A stretch of DNA of 64,000 nt, from NCBI RefSeq assembly GCF_002563955.1, contig NZ_PDJE01000001.1:3169921-3233920 (forward strand), written 5' to 3'. Position numbers and translations under genes: made by a program. Origin of the DNA: Paramicrobacterium agarici (GTDB lineage: Bacteria > Actinomycetota > Actinomycetes > Actinomycetales > Microbacteriaceae). This document shows positions 1 through 9,605 of this stretch, piece by piece. Numbering within the stretch: the first letter of the stretch is position 1; every line of letters begins with the position of its first letter. The notes below the pieces were generated by a model. It saw only the letters and a program-made list of their open reading frames with translations, searched no databases and was not told where the DNA came from.

Positions 1-685
1 CCTTTGCCGCGGCTGCGGCCTCAGCGGCCCGCGCCTCAATCTGCAGCAACTTGGCCGGGGCGACCTCGTCATACTCCTTGCCGCGGCGAGCTGCGACGGA
101 GCGAGGCTCCTCGAGCTGCTTGAGCGCGGTGACAGTTGCGTGCACGATGTTGATGGTGTTCGACGAGCCGAGCGACTTGCTGAGCACGTCGTGGATTCCG
201 GCGCACTCGAGCACGGCGCGCACGGGACCACCGGCGATAACACCGGTACCGGCAGCGGCGGGGCGCAGAAGCACGACGCCTGCCGCTTCCTCGCCCTGCA
301 CGGGGTGAGGAATCGACTGGCCGATGCGGGGAACGCGGAAGAAGTTCTTCTTCGCTTCCTCGACGCCCTTGGAGATCGCGAGCGGAACCTCGCGTGCCTT
401 GCCGTAGCCGACTCCGACGACGCCGTTTCCGTCGCCGACGACGACGAGAGCGGTGAAGCTGAAGCGACGACCGCCCTTCACGACCTTCGACACGCGGTTG
501 ATGGTGACGACGCGCTCGAGGAACTGGTTCTTGTCGTCGCGGCCCGAACGGTCACGTCCGCCGCGGTCACGGCCCTGGTTGCGGTCGCGTCCGCCACGGC
601 GTCCGCCGCCGCGCGCCTCTTCCGCGCGCGGCTCGGAACCGGCTGCGGTCTCGACCGGCTTCTCAGCAGTCTGGTCTGTAGCCAT
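1..685 (-). CDS. rpsE: 30S ribosomal protein S5 (C-terminus cut by window edge)
   Basis: Small-subunit protein of the decoding region that takes part in translational fidelity. About 228 codons are visible. A charged Gly/Arg-rich extension of about 50 residues comes first, then the S5 core ([18 protein letters not shown], then the [11 protein letters not shown] region) and the [13 protein letters not shown] motif. An Ala-rich tail runs off the window. The long N-terminal extension is usual in actinobacteria. It is the last visible gene of the spc part of the operon, 23 bases after rplR. Confidence 0.96.
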   Translation of the reverse strand, partial: MATDQTAEKPVETAAGSEPRAEEARGGGRRGGRDRNQGRDRGGRDRSGRDDKNQFLERVVTINRVSKVVKGGRRFSFTALVVVGDGNGVVGVGYGKAREVPLAISKGVEEAKKNFFRVPRIGQSIPHPVQGEEAAGVVLLRPAAAGTGVIAGGPVRAVLECAGIHDVLSKSLGSSNTINIVHATVTALKQLEEPRSVAARRGKEYDEVAPAKLLQIEARAAEAAAAAK

Positions 686-708
686 GTCCTGCTCCTTCTT
701 TGCTTCGC

Positions 709-1068
709 TCACAGGTTCAGCCCACCCTCTCGAGCCCCTTCGGCGATCGCCGCAACGCGTCCTGCGTAGCGGTTTCCACCACGGTCAAATACAACGGACT
801 CGATTCCAGCGTCCTTGGCGCGCGAGGCGACAAGCTCGCCGACCTTCTTCGCCTTCTCCGACTTGTCAGCGGAGAGCGAGCGCAGATCGGTCTCGAGAGT
901 GGATGCCGACACGAGTGTGTGGCCCTTGGAGTCGTCTACGACCTGCACGAACACGTGGCGCGACGAGCGGGTGACGACGAGGCGCGGACGCGACGCAGTC
1001 CCCACGACCTTCTTGCGAAGGCGCGCGTGACGACGGTTGCGGGCTGACGACTTGGTCTTGACAGCCAT
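709..1068 (-). CDS. rplR: 50S ribosomal protein L18
   Basis: 5S-rRNA-binding protein of the central protuberance, 119 residues, normal bacterial length. The basic N-terminus ([15 protein letters not shown]) and the C-terminal [23 protein letters not shown] block are diagnostic. It starts 2 bases after the rplF stop, so it is probably translated by coupling within the spc operon. Confidence 0.98.
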   Translation of the reverse strand: MAVKTKSSARNRRHARLRKKVVGTASRPRLVVTRSSRHVFVQVVDDSKGHTLVSASTLETDLRSLSADKSEKAKKVGELVASRAKDAGIESVVFDRGGNRYAGRVAAIAEGAREGGLNL

Positions 1069-1070
1069 GC

Positions 1071-1607
1071 TTACTTACCAGCCTTTCCGGCCTTGCGGCG
1101 AATGACCTCGCCTGCGTAACGCACACCCTTGCCCTTGTACGGCTCAGGCCTGCGAATCTTGCGAATGTTGGCGGCGGTCTCGCCGACAGCCTGCTTGTCG
1201 ATCCCGGAGACCGTGAGCTTGTTGTTGCCCTCGACGGTGAACGTGATGCCCGCAGGCGGCTCAACGACAACCGGGTGCGAGAAGCCGAGAGCGAACTCGA
1301 CGTTCGACCCCTTCTGCTGCACGCGGTAACCGGTTCCGACGACCTCGAGGCCCTTGCTGTACCCGGTCGTGACGCCGATGATGTTGTTGTTGATGAGCGT
1401 GCGCGTCAGTCCGTGCAGCGAGCGCGACTCGCGCTCCTCGTCCGGACGGCTCACGACGATCTGGCCGTCGTCGACCTTCGCCACGATGGGCTCGGCGACG
1501 GTGAGGCTCAGTTCACCCTTCGGTCCCTTGACCGTGACGGACTGGCCGTTGATAGTGACATCGACCCCAGCGGGGATGTCAATGGGAAGCTTTCCAATTC
1601 GTGACAT
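1071..1607 (-). CDS. rplF: 50S ribosomal protein L6
   Basis: Large-subunit protein near the factor-binding site; 178 residues with the start [12 protein letters not shown] and two L6 repeats ending in the typical [13 protein letters not shown] block and a basic Lys/Gly tail. It lies 6 bases after rpsH in the spc operon order rpsH-rplF-rplR-rpsE. Confidence 0.98.
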   Translation of the reverse strand: MSRIGKLPIDIPAGVDVTINGQSVTVKGPKGELSLTVAEPIVAKVDDGQIVVSRPDEERESRSLHGLTRTLINNNIIGVTTGYSKGLEVVGTGYRVQQKGSNVEFALGFSHPVVVEPPAGITFTVEGNNKLTVSGIDKQAVGETAANIRKIRRPEPYKGKGVRYAGEVIRRKAGKAGK

Positions 1608-1613
1608 AGCGCG

Positions 1614-2012
1614 TTACCACACGTAAGCGAGGACTTCCCCGCCGACGCCCTTCTTCTCGGCCTCTCGGTCCGTCAGAAGACCGGAGGAGGTGGACAGGAT
1701 GGCGACGCCGAGCCCGCCGAGCACCTTGGGGAGCTCTGTCGACTTGGCGTACACGCGAAGCCCGGGCTTCGAGACGCGCTTGATGCCGACGATCGAGGGC
1801 TCGCGGTCCGGACCGAACTTCAGGTCAAGCGTGAGCGTCTTGCCGACGCGAGCGTCTGCGACGTCCCAGCCGGTGATGAAGCCCTCGCTCGCGAGGATCT
1901 CCGCGATGCGGCCCTTCAGCTTCGAGTGCGGCATCGACACGGAATCGTGGTGCGCCGTGTTGGCGTTGCGCAGTCTGGTCAGCATGTCTGCGACCGGATC
2001 TGTCATTGTCAT
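1614..2012 (-). CDS. rpsH: 30S ribosomal protein S8
   Basis: 16S-rRNA-binding assembly protein, 132 residues, starting [18 protein letters not shown]. The C-terminal [20 protein letters not shown] motif is the S8 signature. An AAAGGAAAT ribosome-binding site precedes the ATG. It is separated from rplE by 101 bases that hold a perfect palindrome; the rpsN/rpsZ (S14) gene often found between rplE and rpsH is absent here. Confidence 0.98.
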   Translation of the reverse strand: MTMTDPVADMLTRLRNANTAHHDSVSMPHSKLKGRIAEILASEGFITGWDVADARVGKTLTLDLKFGPDREPSIVGIKRVSKPGLRVYAKSTELPKVLGGLGVAILSTSSGLLTDREAEKKGVGGEVLAYVW

Positions 2013-2078
2013 GTGTTATTTCCTTTGTTCACCAGGTTTCGCACACCCGTTACACGAATGCCGACCTGTGGTGTGAAC

Positions 2079-2100
2079 GGGGCCGGCAGCTGCCGGCCCC
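2079..2100 (-). other. 22-base perfect palindrome between rplE and rpsH
   Basis: Two 11-base arms (GGGGCCGGCAG and its complement) meet with no spacer, 14 bases after the rplE stop. In RNA this would be a very stable GC hairpin without a U-run, so it is more likely an mRNA-processing or stability element or a weak attenuator than a strong intrinsic terminator. It lies where many operons of this type carry S14. Confidence 0.6.
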
Positions 2101-2113
2101 GCAGCGCCGCTGG

Positions 2114-2704
2114 TTACGCGGCGTCTTTCGACTTGAACGGGAAGCCGAGCGCCTTGAGCAGCGCGCGACCCTCGTCGTCGTTCTTCGCCGTGGTGACGAC
2201 GGTGATGTCGAAACCGCGGACGCGATCGATCCTGTCCTGGTCAATCTCGTGGAACACGGACTGCTCGGTCAGGCCGAATGTGTAGTTTCCGTTGCCGTCG
2301 AACTGACGGTCGCTGAGCCCGCGGAAGTCGCGGATACGCGGAAGCGCAAGCGAGAGAAGCCGGTCGAGGAACTCCCAGGCACGGTCGCCGCGCAGCGTGG
2401 TGTGCGCGCCGATGGCCTGTCCTTCACGCAGCTTGAACTGCGCGATGGACTTGCGAGCCTTCGTGACCTGCGGCTTCTGTCCCGTGATCTTGGTCAGGTC
2501 GGCGATCGCGCCGTCGATGACCTTGCTGTCACGAGCAGCGTCGCCCACGCCCGTGTTCACGACGATCTTCACGAGTCCGGGGACCTGATGAACGTTCGAG
2601 AACCCGAACTGCTCCTTGAGCGCGGGAACGATCTCCGTCTTGTACTTCTGCTTCAGGCGCGGCTGGATTTTGCCAGCGGGCGCAGCAGTTGCGGTGTCAG
2701 TCAT
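2114..2704 (-). CDS. rplE: 50S ribosomal protein L5
   Basis: 5S-rRNA-binding protein that bridges to the small subunit; 196 residues. Recognised by [28 protein letters not shown], the [19 protein letters not shown] block and the C-terminal [18 protein letters not shown]. The short Ala/Thr-rich N-terminal extension is common in the phylum. Its ATG overlaps the rplX stop by one base (TAATG), which suggests re-initiation. Confidence 0.98.
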   Translation of the reverse strand: MTDTATAAPAGKIQPRLKQKYKTEIVPALKEQFGFSNVHQVPGLVKIVVNTGVGDAARDSKVIDGAIADLTKITGQKPQVTKARKSIAQFKLREGQAIGAHTTLRGDRAWEFLDRLLSLALPRIRDFRGLSDRQFDGNGNYTFGLTEQSVFHEIDQDRIDRVRGFDITVVTTAKNDDEGRALLKALGFPFKSKDAA

Positions 2705-3069
2705 TACTTCAGGTCCTTACCAGACTTCTTGTCGTAGCGAACGCGCACCGTCTTGGCGACGCCGTCCTTGACGACTTCTTCGTTGCGGAAGCCGACCTTG
2801 ACCGGCTTCTTGCTGTCGGGGTCGACGAGCGCAACGTTCGAGATGTGGATCGGCGCCTCGTGAGTCTCGAGGCCGCCGGTCTTGGTGCCGCGCTGGGTCT
2901 GGCCCTGGCGAACGTGCTTGGTGACGTAGTTGACGCCCTCGACGATCACGCGGTTCTTCTCAACGAGCACCTCGATGACGCGACCCTGCTTGCCACGGTA
3001 TCCACCGCGCTCCTCGGTCGGTCCGCTGATGACCTGGACCAGGTCACCCTTCTTGATCTTTGCACCCAT
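2704..3069 (-). CDS. rplX: 50S ribosomal protein L24
   Basis: Assembly initiator of the large subunit. It has the N-terminal KOW motif ([13 protein letters not shown] ... [10 protein letters not shown]) and about 120 residues, slightly longer than the E. coli protein, as in other actinobacteria. It starts 2 bases after rplN and shares one base with the rplE start. Confidence 0.98.
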   Translation of the reverse strand: MGAKIKKGDLVQVISGPTEERGGYRGKQGRVIEVLVEKNRVIVEGVNYVTKHVRQGQTQRGTKTGGLETHEAPIHISNVALVDPDSKKPVKVGFRNEEVVKDGVAKTVRVRYDKKSGKDLK

Positions 3070-3071
3070 GA

Positions 3072-3440
3072 CTAGATAACCTCCGGCGCCAGCGAGACGA
3101 TCTTCATGAACCGCTTGTCGCGAAGCTCGCGACCGACCGGCCCGAAGATACGGGTACCGCGGGGTTCACCGTCATTCTTCAAGATCACTGCGGCGTTCTC
3201 ATCGAACTTGATGTACGAGCCGTCCTGACGACGGGTCTGCTTCTTCGTGCGAACGATGACGGCCTTGACCACATCGCCGCGCTTCACATTTCCGCCGGGG
3301 ATGGCATCCTTCACTGTGGCGACGATGGTGTCACCGAGGCCCGCGTAGTGACGGCCAGAACCGCCGAGCACGCGAATCGTGAGGAGCTCCTTGGCGCCGC
3401 TGTTGTCGGCGACCTTGAGCCGTGATTCCTGCTGAATCAT
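3072..3440 (-). CDS. rplN: 50S ribosomal protein L14
   Basis: Intersubunit-bridge protein of exactly 122 residues. [18 protein letters not shown] at the start and [16 protein letters not shown] near the end are characteristic. An AAGGAGTAAGGA region precedes the ATG. It begins the spc-type gene order after rpsQ. Confidence 0.98.
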   Translation of the reverse strand: MIQQESRLKVADNSGAKELLTIRVLGGSGRHYAGLGDTIVATVKDAIPGGNVKRGDVVKAVIVRTKKQTRRQDGSYIKFDENAAVILKNDGEPRGTRIFGPVGRELRDKRFMKIVSLAPEVI

Positions 3441-3472
3441 TCCTTACTCCTTCTCACAGCAAGCCGAAAGGC

Positions 3473-3772
3473 TTACTTGGCCTTCTCGACGATCTCGACC
3501 AGACGCCACCGCTTGGTGGCGCTCAGCGGACGGGTCTCGTCGATGACGACGAGGTCGCCGATGCCGGCCTGCCCCTGCTCATCATGCGCCTTGACCTTGG
3601 AGCTGCGGCGAATGACCTTGCCATACAGCGGGTGCTTCACGCGGTCCTCGACCTCGACGACGATGGTCTTCTCCATCTTGTCGCTGACGACGTAGCCGCG
3701 AAGCGTCTTGCGGTAGCCGCGAACAGGAGCGCCTGACGCGGCCTCGGATGCTGCTTTTGCAGTCTCAGCCAT
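3473..3772 (-). CDS. rpsQ: 30S ribosomal protein S17
   Basis: Primary 16S-binding protein; 99 residues. The core [19 protein letters not shown] and the [13 protein letters not shown] block identify S17; the first 15 or so residues are an Ala-rich extension. It starts 2 bases after rpmC. Confidence 0.97.
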   Translation of the reverse strand: MAETAKAASEAASGAPVRGYRKTLRGYVVSDKMEKTIVVEVEDRVKHPLYGKVIRRSSKVKAHDEQGQAGIGDLVVIDETRPLSATKRWRLVEIVEKAK

Positions 3773-3774
3773 GT

Positions 3775-4095
3775 CTAGGCCTCCTTCGTCTCGTCAGCCG
3801 CGGCTGCCTCTTCGGCTGCCTTGGCCTTCTTGCTCTTGCGGGTCTCCTTTGCGGGAGCCTCGACAGGTGCCGGGGTTGCCCGGATGCCGAGCTCGCGCTC
3901 ACGGATGACCGTGTAGATGCGGGCGATGTCGCGCTTGACAGCGCGCAGGCGCCCGTGGGTCTCGAGCTGTCCCGTTGCTGCCTGGAAGCGAAGGTTGAAC
4001 AGTTCTTCCTTCGCCTTGCGCAGCTCGTCAGTCAGACGCTCGTCTTCGAATGTGTCGAGCTCAGCGGGCGTGAGCTCCTTGGAACCGATCGCCAT
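3775..4095 (-). CDS. rpmC: 50S ribosomal protein L29
   Basis: Exit-tunnel rim protein. The start is set at [14 protein letters not shown], whose ATG overlaps the rplP stop by one base; an in-frame extension upstream is only rplP in another frame. The coiled-coil [24 protein letters not shown] is the L29 signature. At 106 residues it is longer than the usual 60-75 because of a Lys/Ala/Glu-rich C-terminal tail, which is frequent in actinobacteria. Confidence 0.95.
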   Translation of the reverse strand: MAIGSKELTPAELDTFEDERLTDELRKAKEELFNLRFQAATGQLETHGRLRAVKRDIARIYTVIRERELGIRATPAPVEAPAKETRKSKKAKAAEEAAAADETKEA

Positions 4096-4514
4096 TACGC
4101 GTCGCCCTCCTCGCGCTTGATGATGCGTGCCTTGAGGGGCAGCTTGTGAATTGCACGGGTGAGTGCTTCGCGGGCGAGCGTCTCGTCGACACCCGCAACC
4201 TCGAACAGCACGCGTCCGGGCTTGACGTTTGCGACCCACCACTCGGGCGAGCCCTTACCGGAACCCATGCGGGTTTCAGCCGGCTTCTTGGTGAGCGGAC
4301 GGTCAGGGTAGATGTTGATCCACACCTTTCCGCCACGCTTGATGTGACGGGTCATCGCGATACGAGCTGCCTCGATCTGACGGTTGGTCACGTACGCGGG
4401 AGTGAGGGCCTGGATGCCGAACTCACCGAAGCTGACCTTGGTGCCGCCCGTAGCCTGACCGGTGCGAACCGGTCGGTGCTGCTTGCGGAACTTAACTCTG
4501 CGGGGAATCAACAT
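4095..4514 (-). CDS. rplP: 50S ribosomal protein L16
   Basis: Large-subunit protein beside the A-site tRNA; 139 residues starting [15 protein letters not shown]. It carries the [15 protein letters not shown] and [14 protein letters not shown] motifs. It is tightly packed between rpsC (2-base gap) and rpmC (1-base overlap). Confidence 0.98.
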   Translation of the reverse strand: MLIPRRVKFRKQHRPVRTGQATGGTKVSFGEFGIQALTPAYVTNRQIEAARIAMTRHIKRGGKVWINIYPDRPLTKKPAETRMGSGKGSPEWWVANVKPGRVLFEVAGVDETLAREALTRAIHKLPLKARIIKREEGDA

Positions 4515-4516
4515 GA

Positions 4517-5269
4517 TTAAGCACTGGCTCCTTCTGCGACCGGGGCCTGAGCCTCGCGGGGCTGACGGCGCGGACGGTCGTTGCGCTCACGGCTCGGCTT
4601 CGAGTTGGCCTGCTCGCGAGCAAGTTCCTTGTTGGTGACGTCACCCTTGTAGATCCAGACCTTCACGCCGATGCGGCCGAAGGTCGTACGGGCCTCGTAG
4701 AAGCCGTAGTCGATGTTCGCGCGGAGGGTGTGCAGCGGAACGCGGCCCTCACGGTAGAACTCGGAACGGCTCATCTCAGCACCGCCGAGGCGGCCGGACA
4801 CCTGAATGCGAACGCCCTTCGCACCGGCGCGCTGTGCACCCTGCAGACCCTTGCGCATTGCGCGGCGGAAGGCCACGCGTGCGGAAAGCTGCTCGGCGAT
4901 GCCCTGTGCCACGAGCTGAGCGTCGGCCTCGGGGTTCTTCACCTCGAGAATGTTCAGCTGGATCTGCTTGCCTGTGAGCTTCTCGAGCTCACCGCGAATG
5001 CGCTCTGCCTCGGCGCCGCGGCGACCGATCACGATTCCCGGGCGAGCCGTGTGGATGTCCACACGAACACGGTCACGGGTGCGCTCGATCTCGATGCGCG
5101 ACACGCCTGCGCGGTCAAGCGAGGTGGTCAGCAGCTTGCGGATCTTGACGTCCTCGGCGACGTAGTCGCTGTAACGCTGTCCCGGCTTGGTGCTGTCAGC
5201 GAACCAGCGCGACACGTGGTCGGTGGTGATACCAAGACGGAAGCCGTACGGGTTGATTTTCTGGCCCAT
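4517..5269 (-). CDS. rpsC: 30S ribosomal protein S3
   Basis: mRNA-entry protein with helicase role; 250 residues. It has an N-terminal [14 protein letters not shown], a KH domain around [18 protein letters not shown], and the C-terminal [10 protein letters not shown] block followed by a basic disordered tail. Its ATG overlaps the last base of the rplV stop. Confidence 0.98.
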   Translation of the reverse strand: MGQKINPYGFRLGITTDHVSRWFADSTKPGQRYSDYVAEDVKIRKLLTTSLDRAGVSRIEIERTRDRVRVDIHTARPGIVIGRRGAEAERIRGELEKLTGKQIQLNILEVKNPEADAQLVAQGIAEQLSARVAFRRAMRKGLQGAQRAGAKGVRIQVSGRLGGAEMSRSEFYREGRVPLHTLRANIDYGFYEARTTFGRIGVKVWIYKGDVTNKELAREQANSKPSRERNDRPRRQPREAQAPVAEGASA

Positions 5270-5661
5270 TACTTGCTCGCCTTCTTTGTTGCCGTGGCTG
5301 CGCCGACCTCGTCGGGCGTCGAAAGGACGACCGTGATGTGGCTGGTGCGCTTGTTGATGCGGTAGGCGCGGCCCTGGGCGCGCGGCTGGAACCGCTTGAG
5401 GGTCGCACCCTCGTCAACGAATGCCTTGGTGATGTACAGGTCCTGCTCGTCGAGGAAGCTGTTCTCGGCATCCGCCTTCACGCGAGCGTTGGCGATGGCC
5501 GAGGCGACCAGCTTGTAGACGGGCTCAGAAGCACCCTGCGGGGCGAACTTCAGGATGGCAAGTGCCTCCTGCGCCTGCTTGCCGCGGATCATGTTGACAA
5601 CGCGGCGGGCCTTCATGGGGGTTACGCGGATGTGTCGCACGCGGGCGATCGACTCCACCAT
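5269..5661 (-). CDS. rplV: 50S ribosomal protein L22
   Basis: Exit-tunnel protein with an extended hairpin; 130 residues. [19 protein letters not shown] and the [19 protein letters not shown] hairpin are typical. A GGAGGAGAAGAAATGG ribosome-binding site precedes the start. Confidence 0.98.
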   Translation of the reverse strand: MVESIARVRHIRVTPMKARRVVNMIRGKQAQEALAILKFAPQGASEPVYKLVASAIANARVKADAENSFLDEQDLYITKAFVDEGATLKRFQPRAQGRAYRINKRTSHITVVLSTPDEVGAATATKKASK

Positions 5662-5687
5662 TTCTTCTCCTCCTTCACGTCACCGCG

Positions 5688-5969
5688 TCAGCGGCGACGG
5701 CCCTTCTTGTCGTCCTTCACGTGACCGCGGAAGGTGCGAGTCGGAGCAAACTCACCGAGCTTGTGTCCGACCATGCTCTCGGTGACGAACACCGGGATGT
5801 GCTTGCGACCGTCGTGCACCGCGATGGTGTGACCGAGCATCGCCGGCACGATCATCGAACGGCGCGACCAGGTCTTGATGACGTTCTTGTTCTTGGCCTC
5901 GTTCGCGACGGTCACCTTGCGGAGCAGGTGTTCGTCAACGAAGGGGCCCTTCTTGAGACTGCGTGGCAT
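5688..5969 (-). CDS. rpsS: 30S ribosomal protein S19
   Basis: Head-domain protein, 93 residues, starting [19 protein letters not shown] and containing [16 protein letters not shown]. It lies 12 bases after rplB in the S10 operon. Confidence 0.98.
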   Translation of the reverse strand: MPRSLKKGPFVDEHLLRKVTVANEAKNKNVIKTWSRRSMIVPAMLGHTIAVHDGRKHIPVFVTESMVGHKLGEFAPTRTFRGHVKDDKKGRRR

Positions 5970-5981
5970 CTTCTACAACTC

Positions 5982-6821
5982 CTACTTGCGCTTCTTCGAG
6001 GTGGGCCGACGACGAACGATGAGCTTGTCGCTTTCCTTGTTGGGGTGACGAGTGCGGCCTTCCTTCTGGCCCCACGGGCTGACAGGGTGGCGTCCACCGG
6101 AGGTCTTGCCCTCACCACCACCGTGCGGGTGGTCGACCGGGTTCATGACAACACCGCGCACTGTCGGGCGAACGCCCTTCCAGCGGCTGCGTCCTGCCTT
6201 GCCCCAGTTGATGTTCGTCTGCTCGGCGTTGCCGACCTCTCCGATCGTTGCGCGGCAGCGTGCGTCGACGTTGCGGATCTCGCCCGAAGGCAGACGCAGC
6301 TGAGCGTAGGGGCCGTCCTTGGCGACGAGTCGCACTGATGCACCGGCCGAGCGAGCGAGCTTCGCTCCCCCGCCGGGCTTGAGCTCGATCGCGTGCACGA
6401 CGGTACCTGTCGGGATGTTGCGCAGCGGCAGGTTGTTTCCGGGCTTGATGTCCGCGCCGGCACCCGACTCCACGACGTCGCCCTGCTTGAGGCGCTGCGG
6501 CGCGAGGATGTAGCGCTTCGTGCCGTCGACGAAGTGCAGCAGCGCGATGTGCGCCGTGCGGTTCGGGTCGTACTCGATGTGAGCGACCTTGGCGTTCACG
6601 CCGTCCTTGTCGTTGCGACGGAAGTCGATGACGCGGTACTGACGCTTGTGGCCGCCACCGATGTGACGGGTGGTGATGCGACCCTGGTTGTTGCGGCCAC
6701 CGGTCTTCGACAGAGGGCGGAGGAGCGACTTCTCAGGAGTCGTGCGCGTGACCTCGGCGAAGTCGGAAACGCTTGAACCGCGCCGACCCGGGGTCGTGGG
6801 CTTGTACTTACGAATAGCCAT
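5982..6821 (-). CDS. rplB: 50S ribosomal protein L2
   Basis: Peptidyl-transferase-centre protein; 279 residues. It contains [18 protein letters not shown] with the conserved His near the active site, and the [18 protein letters not shown] block. It follows rplW with a 17-base gap. Confidence 0.98.
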   Translation of the reverse strand: MAIRKYKPTTPGRRGSSVSDFAEVTRTTPEKSLLRPLSKTGGRNNQGRITTRHIGGGHKRQYRVIDFRRNDKDGVNAKVAHIEYDPNRTAHIALLHFVDGTKRYILAPQRLKQGDVVESGAGADIKPGNNLPLRNIPTGTVVHAIELKPGGGAKLARSAGASVRLVAKDGPYAQLRLPSGEIRNVDARCRATIGEVGNAEQTNINWGKAGRSRWKGVRPTVRGVVMNPVDHPHGGGEGKTSGGRHPVSPWGQKEGRTRHPNKESDKLIVRRRPTSKKRK

Positions 6822-6838
6822 TGTTTATTCCTGTACTC

Positions 6839-7138
6839 CTAGCCGACAGCCGTGAAGATGTCGATGGAACCGGACTTCAGCGTGACGATGGCGCGCTTGG
6901 TGTCCTTGCGCTTGCCGATGCCGAAGCGGGTGCGGCGAGTCTTGCCCTGGCGGTTCAGGGTGTTGACTGAAGCAACCTTGACGCTGAAGATCTTCTCGAT
7001 CGCGAACTTGATCTCAGTCTTGTTCGCGCGGTCGTCGACGATGAAGGTGTACTTGCCCTCGTCGATCAGACCGTAGCTCTTCTCGGAAACGACCGGCGCG
7101 ATGATGATTTCGCGGGGGTCCTTGATTGTCTGGCTCAT
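6839..7138 (-). CDS. rplW: 50S ribosomal protein L23
   Basis: Tunnel-exit docking protein for trigger factor and SRP; 99 residues. It shows [20 protein letters not shown] and the [19 protein letters not shown] loop. Its ATG overlaps the rplD stop (ATGA), consistent with translational coupling. Confidence 0.98.
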   Translation of the reverse strand: MSQTIKDPREIIIAPVVSEKSYGLIDEGKYTFIVDDRANKTEIKFAIEKIFSVKVASVNTLNRQGKTRRTRFGIGKRKDTKRAIVTLKSGSIDIFTAVG

Positions 7139-7824
7139 GCCGAGACCTCCTCAGTTGCTTCAGCAGAGCTTGCACTCGCCGTGACTGACTTGCCCTTTGC
7201 GGGGCCAGCGATGAAGCCCTCGAGTGCAGCCTTCGTGAAGACGATGTCGTCAGAGACGAGCACGTCGTAAGCGTTGAGCTGGTCGTACGAGAGCACGTGC
7301 ACCGTCGGGATGTTGCGCAGGGCGAGCAGGCTCGCCTCGTCGCTGCGCTCGATGACCGCGAGGATGTTCTTGGACTCGGCGAGCTTCGCGAGGAACTCAG
7401 CAGCGTTCTTGGTGGGGCGCTCCTCCGAGACCGCGAAGGTCTCGACAGCGTGGAGGCGTCCACCGCGAGCGCGATCCGAGAGCGATCCGCGGAGCGCTGC
7501 CTGAATCATCTTCTTGGGAGTGCGCTGCGAGTAGTCACGCGGCGTCGGGCCGTGAACGATGCCACCACCGGTGTGCTGCGGCATGCGGATCGAGCCCTGA
7601 CGTGCACGACCCGTGCCCTTCTGCTTGAAGGGCTTGCTGCCGGAGCCGGAGACCTCACCGCGGCCCTTGGTCTTGTGGGTTCCCTGACGCGCCGCAGCCT
7701 GCTGGGCTACAACGACCTGGTGGATCAGCGGAACATTGGTCTGAACGTCGAACACCTCTGCGGGAAGGTCGACCGAACCGGCCTTCTTGCCCTTGGCGTC
7801 GATAACGTCGAGCGAGGTAGCCAT
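7135..7824 (-). CDS. rplD: 50S ribosomal protein L4
   Basis: Tunnel-constriction protein; 229 residues. The tunnel loop contains [19 protein letters not shown] and [12 protein letters not shown]-terminal Ala/Ser/Glu tail of about 20 residues follows the domain. In some bacteria L4 autoregulates the S10 operon; no clear L4 leader structure was recognised upstream of rpsJ here. Confidence 0.98.
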   Translation of the reverse strand: MATSLDVIDAKGKKAGSVDLPAEVFDVQTNVPLIHQVVVAQQAAARQGTHKTKGRGEVSGSGSKPFKQKGTGRARQGSIRMPQHTGGGIVHGPTPRDYSQRTPKKMIQAALRGSLSDRARGGRLHAVETFAVSEERPTKNAAEFLAKLAESKNILAVIERSDEASLLALRNIPTVHVLSYDQLNAYDVLVSDDIVFTKAALEGFIAGPAKGKSVTASASSAEATEEVSA

Positions 7825-7828
7825 TGAA

Positions 7829-8485
7829 CTACGCTCCCTTCACTGCGTTGCGGACGAAAACGATGCGGCCACGGGGACCGGGAACGGCGCCCTTGACGAG
7901 CATGAGGCCCTTTTCCACGTCGATGGCGTGCACGCGGAGGTTGAGGACAGTCACACGGTCGCCGCCCATGCGGCCAGCCATGCGCTGGCCCTTGAAGACG
8001 CGACCGGGAGTGGCCGACGCACCGATGGAGCCCGGCTTGCGGTGGTTGCGGTGAGCACCGTGCGACGCGGAGACGCCCTGGAAGTTGTGGCGCTTCATGA
8101 CACCGGCGAAGCCCTTACCCTTTGACGTGCCGACGACGTCGACCTTCTGGCCGGCCTCGAACACGCCGTCGATGGTGAGCTCCTGACCGAGTGAGTAGTC
8201 AGCAGCGTCATCCGTGCGGACCTCGGTGAGGTGACGGCGGGGAGTGACACCGGCGCTCTTGAAGTGCCCGGCGGAGGGCTGGTCCACCTTGCGCGGGTCG
8301 ATCTCGCCTGCGGCGATCTGCACGGCGTTGTAGCCGTCGACCTCGGGGGTGCGAACCTGGGTAACCACGTTCGGGGTGATCTCGATAACGGTGACGGGAA
8401 CGACCTTGCCTTCGTCGTCCCACACCTGAGTCATGCCCAGCTTCTTGCCGAGCAGACCCTTGCTGGTCTTGTTCTGCGTAGCCAT
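7829..8485 (-). CDS. rplC: 50S ribosomal protein L3
   Basis: Assembly initiator near the peptidyl-transferase centre; 218 residues. [15 protein letters not shown] at the N-terminus and the central [20 protein letters not shown] loop are diagnostic. It starts 8 bases after the rpsJ stop. Confidence 0.98.
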   Translation of the reverse strand: MATQNKTSKGLLGKKLGMTQVWDDEGKVVPVTVIEITPNVVTQVRTPEVDGYNAVQIAAGEIDPRKVDQPSAGHFKSAGVTPRRHLTEVRTDDAADYSLGQELTIDGVFEAGQKVDVVGTSKGKGFAGVMKRHNFQGVSASHGAHRNHRKPGSIGASATPGRVFKGQRMAGRMGGDRVTVLNLRVHAIDVEKGLMLVKGAVPGPRGRIVFVRNAVKGA

Positions 8486-8493
8486 GACTTCCC

Positions 8494-8802
8494 TTAGAGC
8501 TTGATCTCGATGTTGACGTCGGCCGGCAGGTCGAGTCGCATCAGCGAGTCAACGGCCTTCGGAGTCGGGTCGACGATGTCGATCAACCGCTTGTGGGTAC
8601 GCATCTCGAAGTGCTCGCGGCTGTCCTTGTACTTGTGGGGTGAGCGAATGACACACACCACGTTCTTCTCTGTCGGAAGCGGCACGGGGCCGACGACCTG
8701 CGCACCCGCACGGGTGACTGTGTCGACGATCTTGCGCGCCGAGGTGTCGATGACCTCGTGGTCATACGACTTAAGTCGAATGCGGATCTTCTGTCCCGCC
8801 AT
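8494..8802 (-). CDS. rpsJ: 30S ribosomal protein S10
   Basis: Head protein and transcription-antitermination partner (NusE); 102 residues, starting [16 protein letters not shown]. The [19 protein letters not shown] loop is the family signature. It is the first gene of the S10 operon, with an AGAGTGAGTCACAG leader before the ATG. Confidence 0.98.
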   Translation of the reverse strand: MAGQKIRIRLKSYDHEVIDTSARKIVDTVTRAGAQVVGPVPLPTEKNVVCVIRSPHKYKDSREHFEMRTHKRLIDIVDPTPKAVDSLMRLDLPADVNIEIKL

Positions 8803-9205
8803 CTGTGACTCACTCTCTGTCGTGCGTCTTACGAATTGCTCGCATTGGACGCTCTCTACTGTGTGCCAGCGGGTTTCCCCTCTGACACGGGCACTTCTTC
8901 GCGTACCACTGTTCTTCTGTCAAGCTTCATCACTCTCCACGAGATCCGCCCGCTTCAGGGCACACGAATACTCAGCGGAATTGTTTGAGTGATTAAGTCG
9001 GCGTTCTGCTGCCCGCGGCCTAGACATCTCGGTGGTCTATGCACTGCCTGGCAGTGATCCGGAAAGGCACGCCACAGGGCGCGTCCGAAATACTGAACTA
9101 GATGAGTTTGCCAGATATCTGGGCATTCTGCAACCCGGGCGTGTCGCGCTGGCGCACCTCGCCTCACATTCACAGCAGAGTCGCGGCTGGCGACCGCAAC
9201 GGAAT
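8803..9205. other. Noncoding interval upstream of rpsJ
   Basis: This stretch of about 400 bases should contain the S10-operon promoter, reading leftward. It is AT-richer near 8930-9000. A minus-strand TTGACA at 8918-8923 has no acceptable -10 at 16-18 bases, so no promoter is called. A 12-base perfect palindrome, CCAGATATCTGG, lies at 9111-9122 and could be a protein-binding site. No coding signal or tRNA was seen. Confidence 0.5.
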
Positions 9206-9236
9206 GCGGAGGACCCGAAAAACCGAGCCCTCCGCA
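9206..9236 (-). terminator. Hairpin downstream of the MT0933-like gene
   Basis: A stem of about 12 base pairs (GCGGAGGGCTCGG with one side carrying G-T pairs) and a T-rich loop lies 26 bases after the stop of the small gene. No T-run follows the stem, so termination may be weak. Confidence 0.5.
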
Positions 9237-9261
9237 GGATCATCGCTTTGTGATACAGACG

Positions 9262-9468
9262 CTATTCGTCGCCGAGCTTCTTGTCGGCAGCATCCCGTGC
9301 GCCGTCGATCTTGTCTGAGTATTTTCCGCCGGTCAGGTTGTCCGCGCCGTCTGCGGCCTTATCGAGAATCTGATCGCTCATGCCCTCCGCCTTCTCCGAG
9401 TGGAGCGCTTCGTCGATCTTGTCCTTGTTCTGCTCGAACAGTTCCTTGCCTTTGTCGAAGAGTCCCAT
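9262..9468 (-). CDS. MT0933/Rv0909-type antitoxin-like small protein
   Basis: A 68-residue, very acidic and Lys-rich protein, MGLFDKGKELFEQNKDKIDE..., matching what I know of the actinobacterial MT0933 (Rv0909) antitoxin family. It is predicted to be helical and soluble. AGGAGGGAATC before the ATG is a strong ribosome-binding site. Rv0909 pairs with the toxin Rv0910, but no toxin gene is adjacent here, and such solitary copies may have a stress or structural role instead. It sits between tuf and the S10 operon, flanked by hairpins, so it is probably a separate transcription unit. Confidence 0.75.
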   Translation of the reverse strand: MGLFDKGKELFEQNKDKIDEALHSEKAEGMSDQILDKAADGADNLTGGKYSDKIDGARDAADKKLGDE

Positions 9469-9551
9469 GATTCCCTCCTGTATATCGACGGCGGTCTCGT
9501 GACCATTCTGACGATCCGATGACGACGTGACAAGGGCGTGAACCCATCGAA

Positions 9552-9583
9552 AAAGGGGCCGGACCCGAAGGCCCGACCCCTTT
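9552..9583 (-). terminator. Intrinsic terminator after tuf
   Basis: A 14-bp stem (AAAGGGGTCGGGCC paired with its partner, two G-T pairs) with a TTCG tetraloop, ending in a run of Ts on the minus strand, 22 bases after the tuf stop. It ends the str operon. Confidence 0.9.
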
Positions 9584-9605
9584 GTGAGATCTGAAGTCGC
9601 GAAGA

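Noticed and set aside
8918..8923. TTGACA on the minus strand upstream of rpsJ
   Set aside because: A perfect -35 but the expected -10 positions read GAAGAA or AAGAAG, so it was not called as a promoter.
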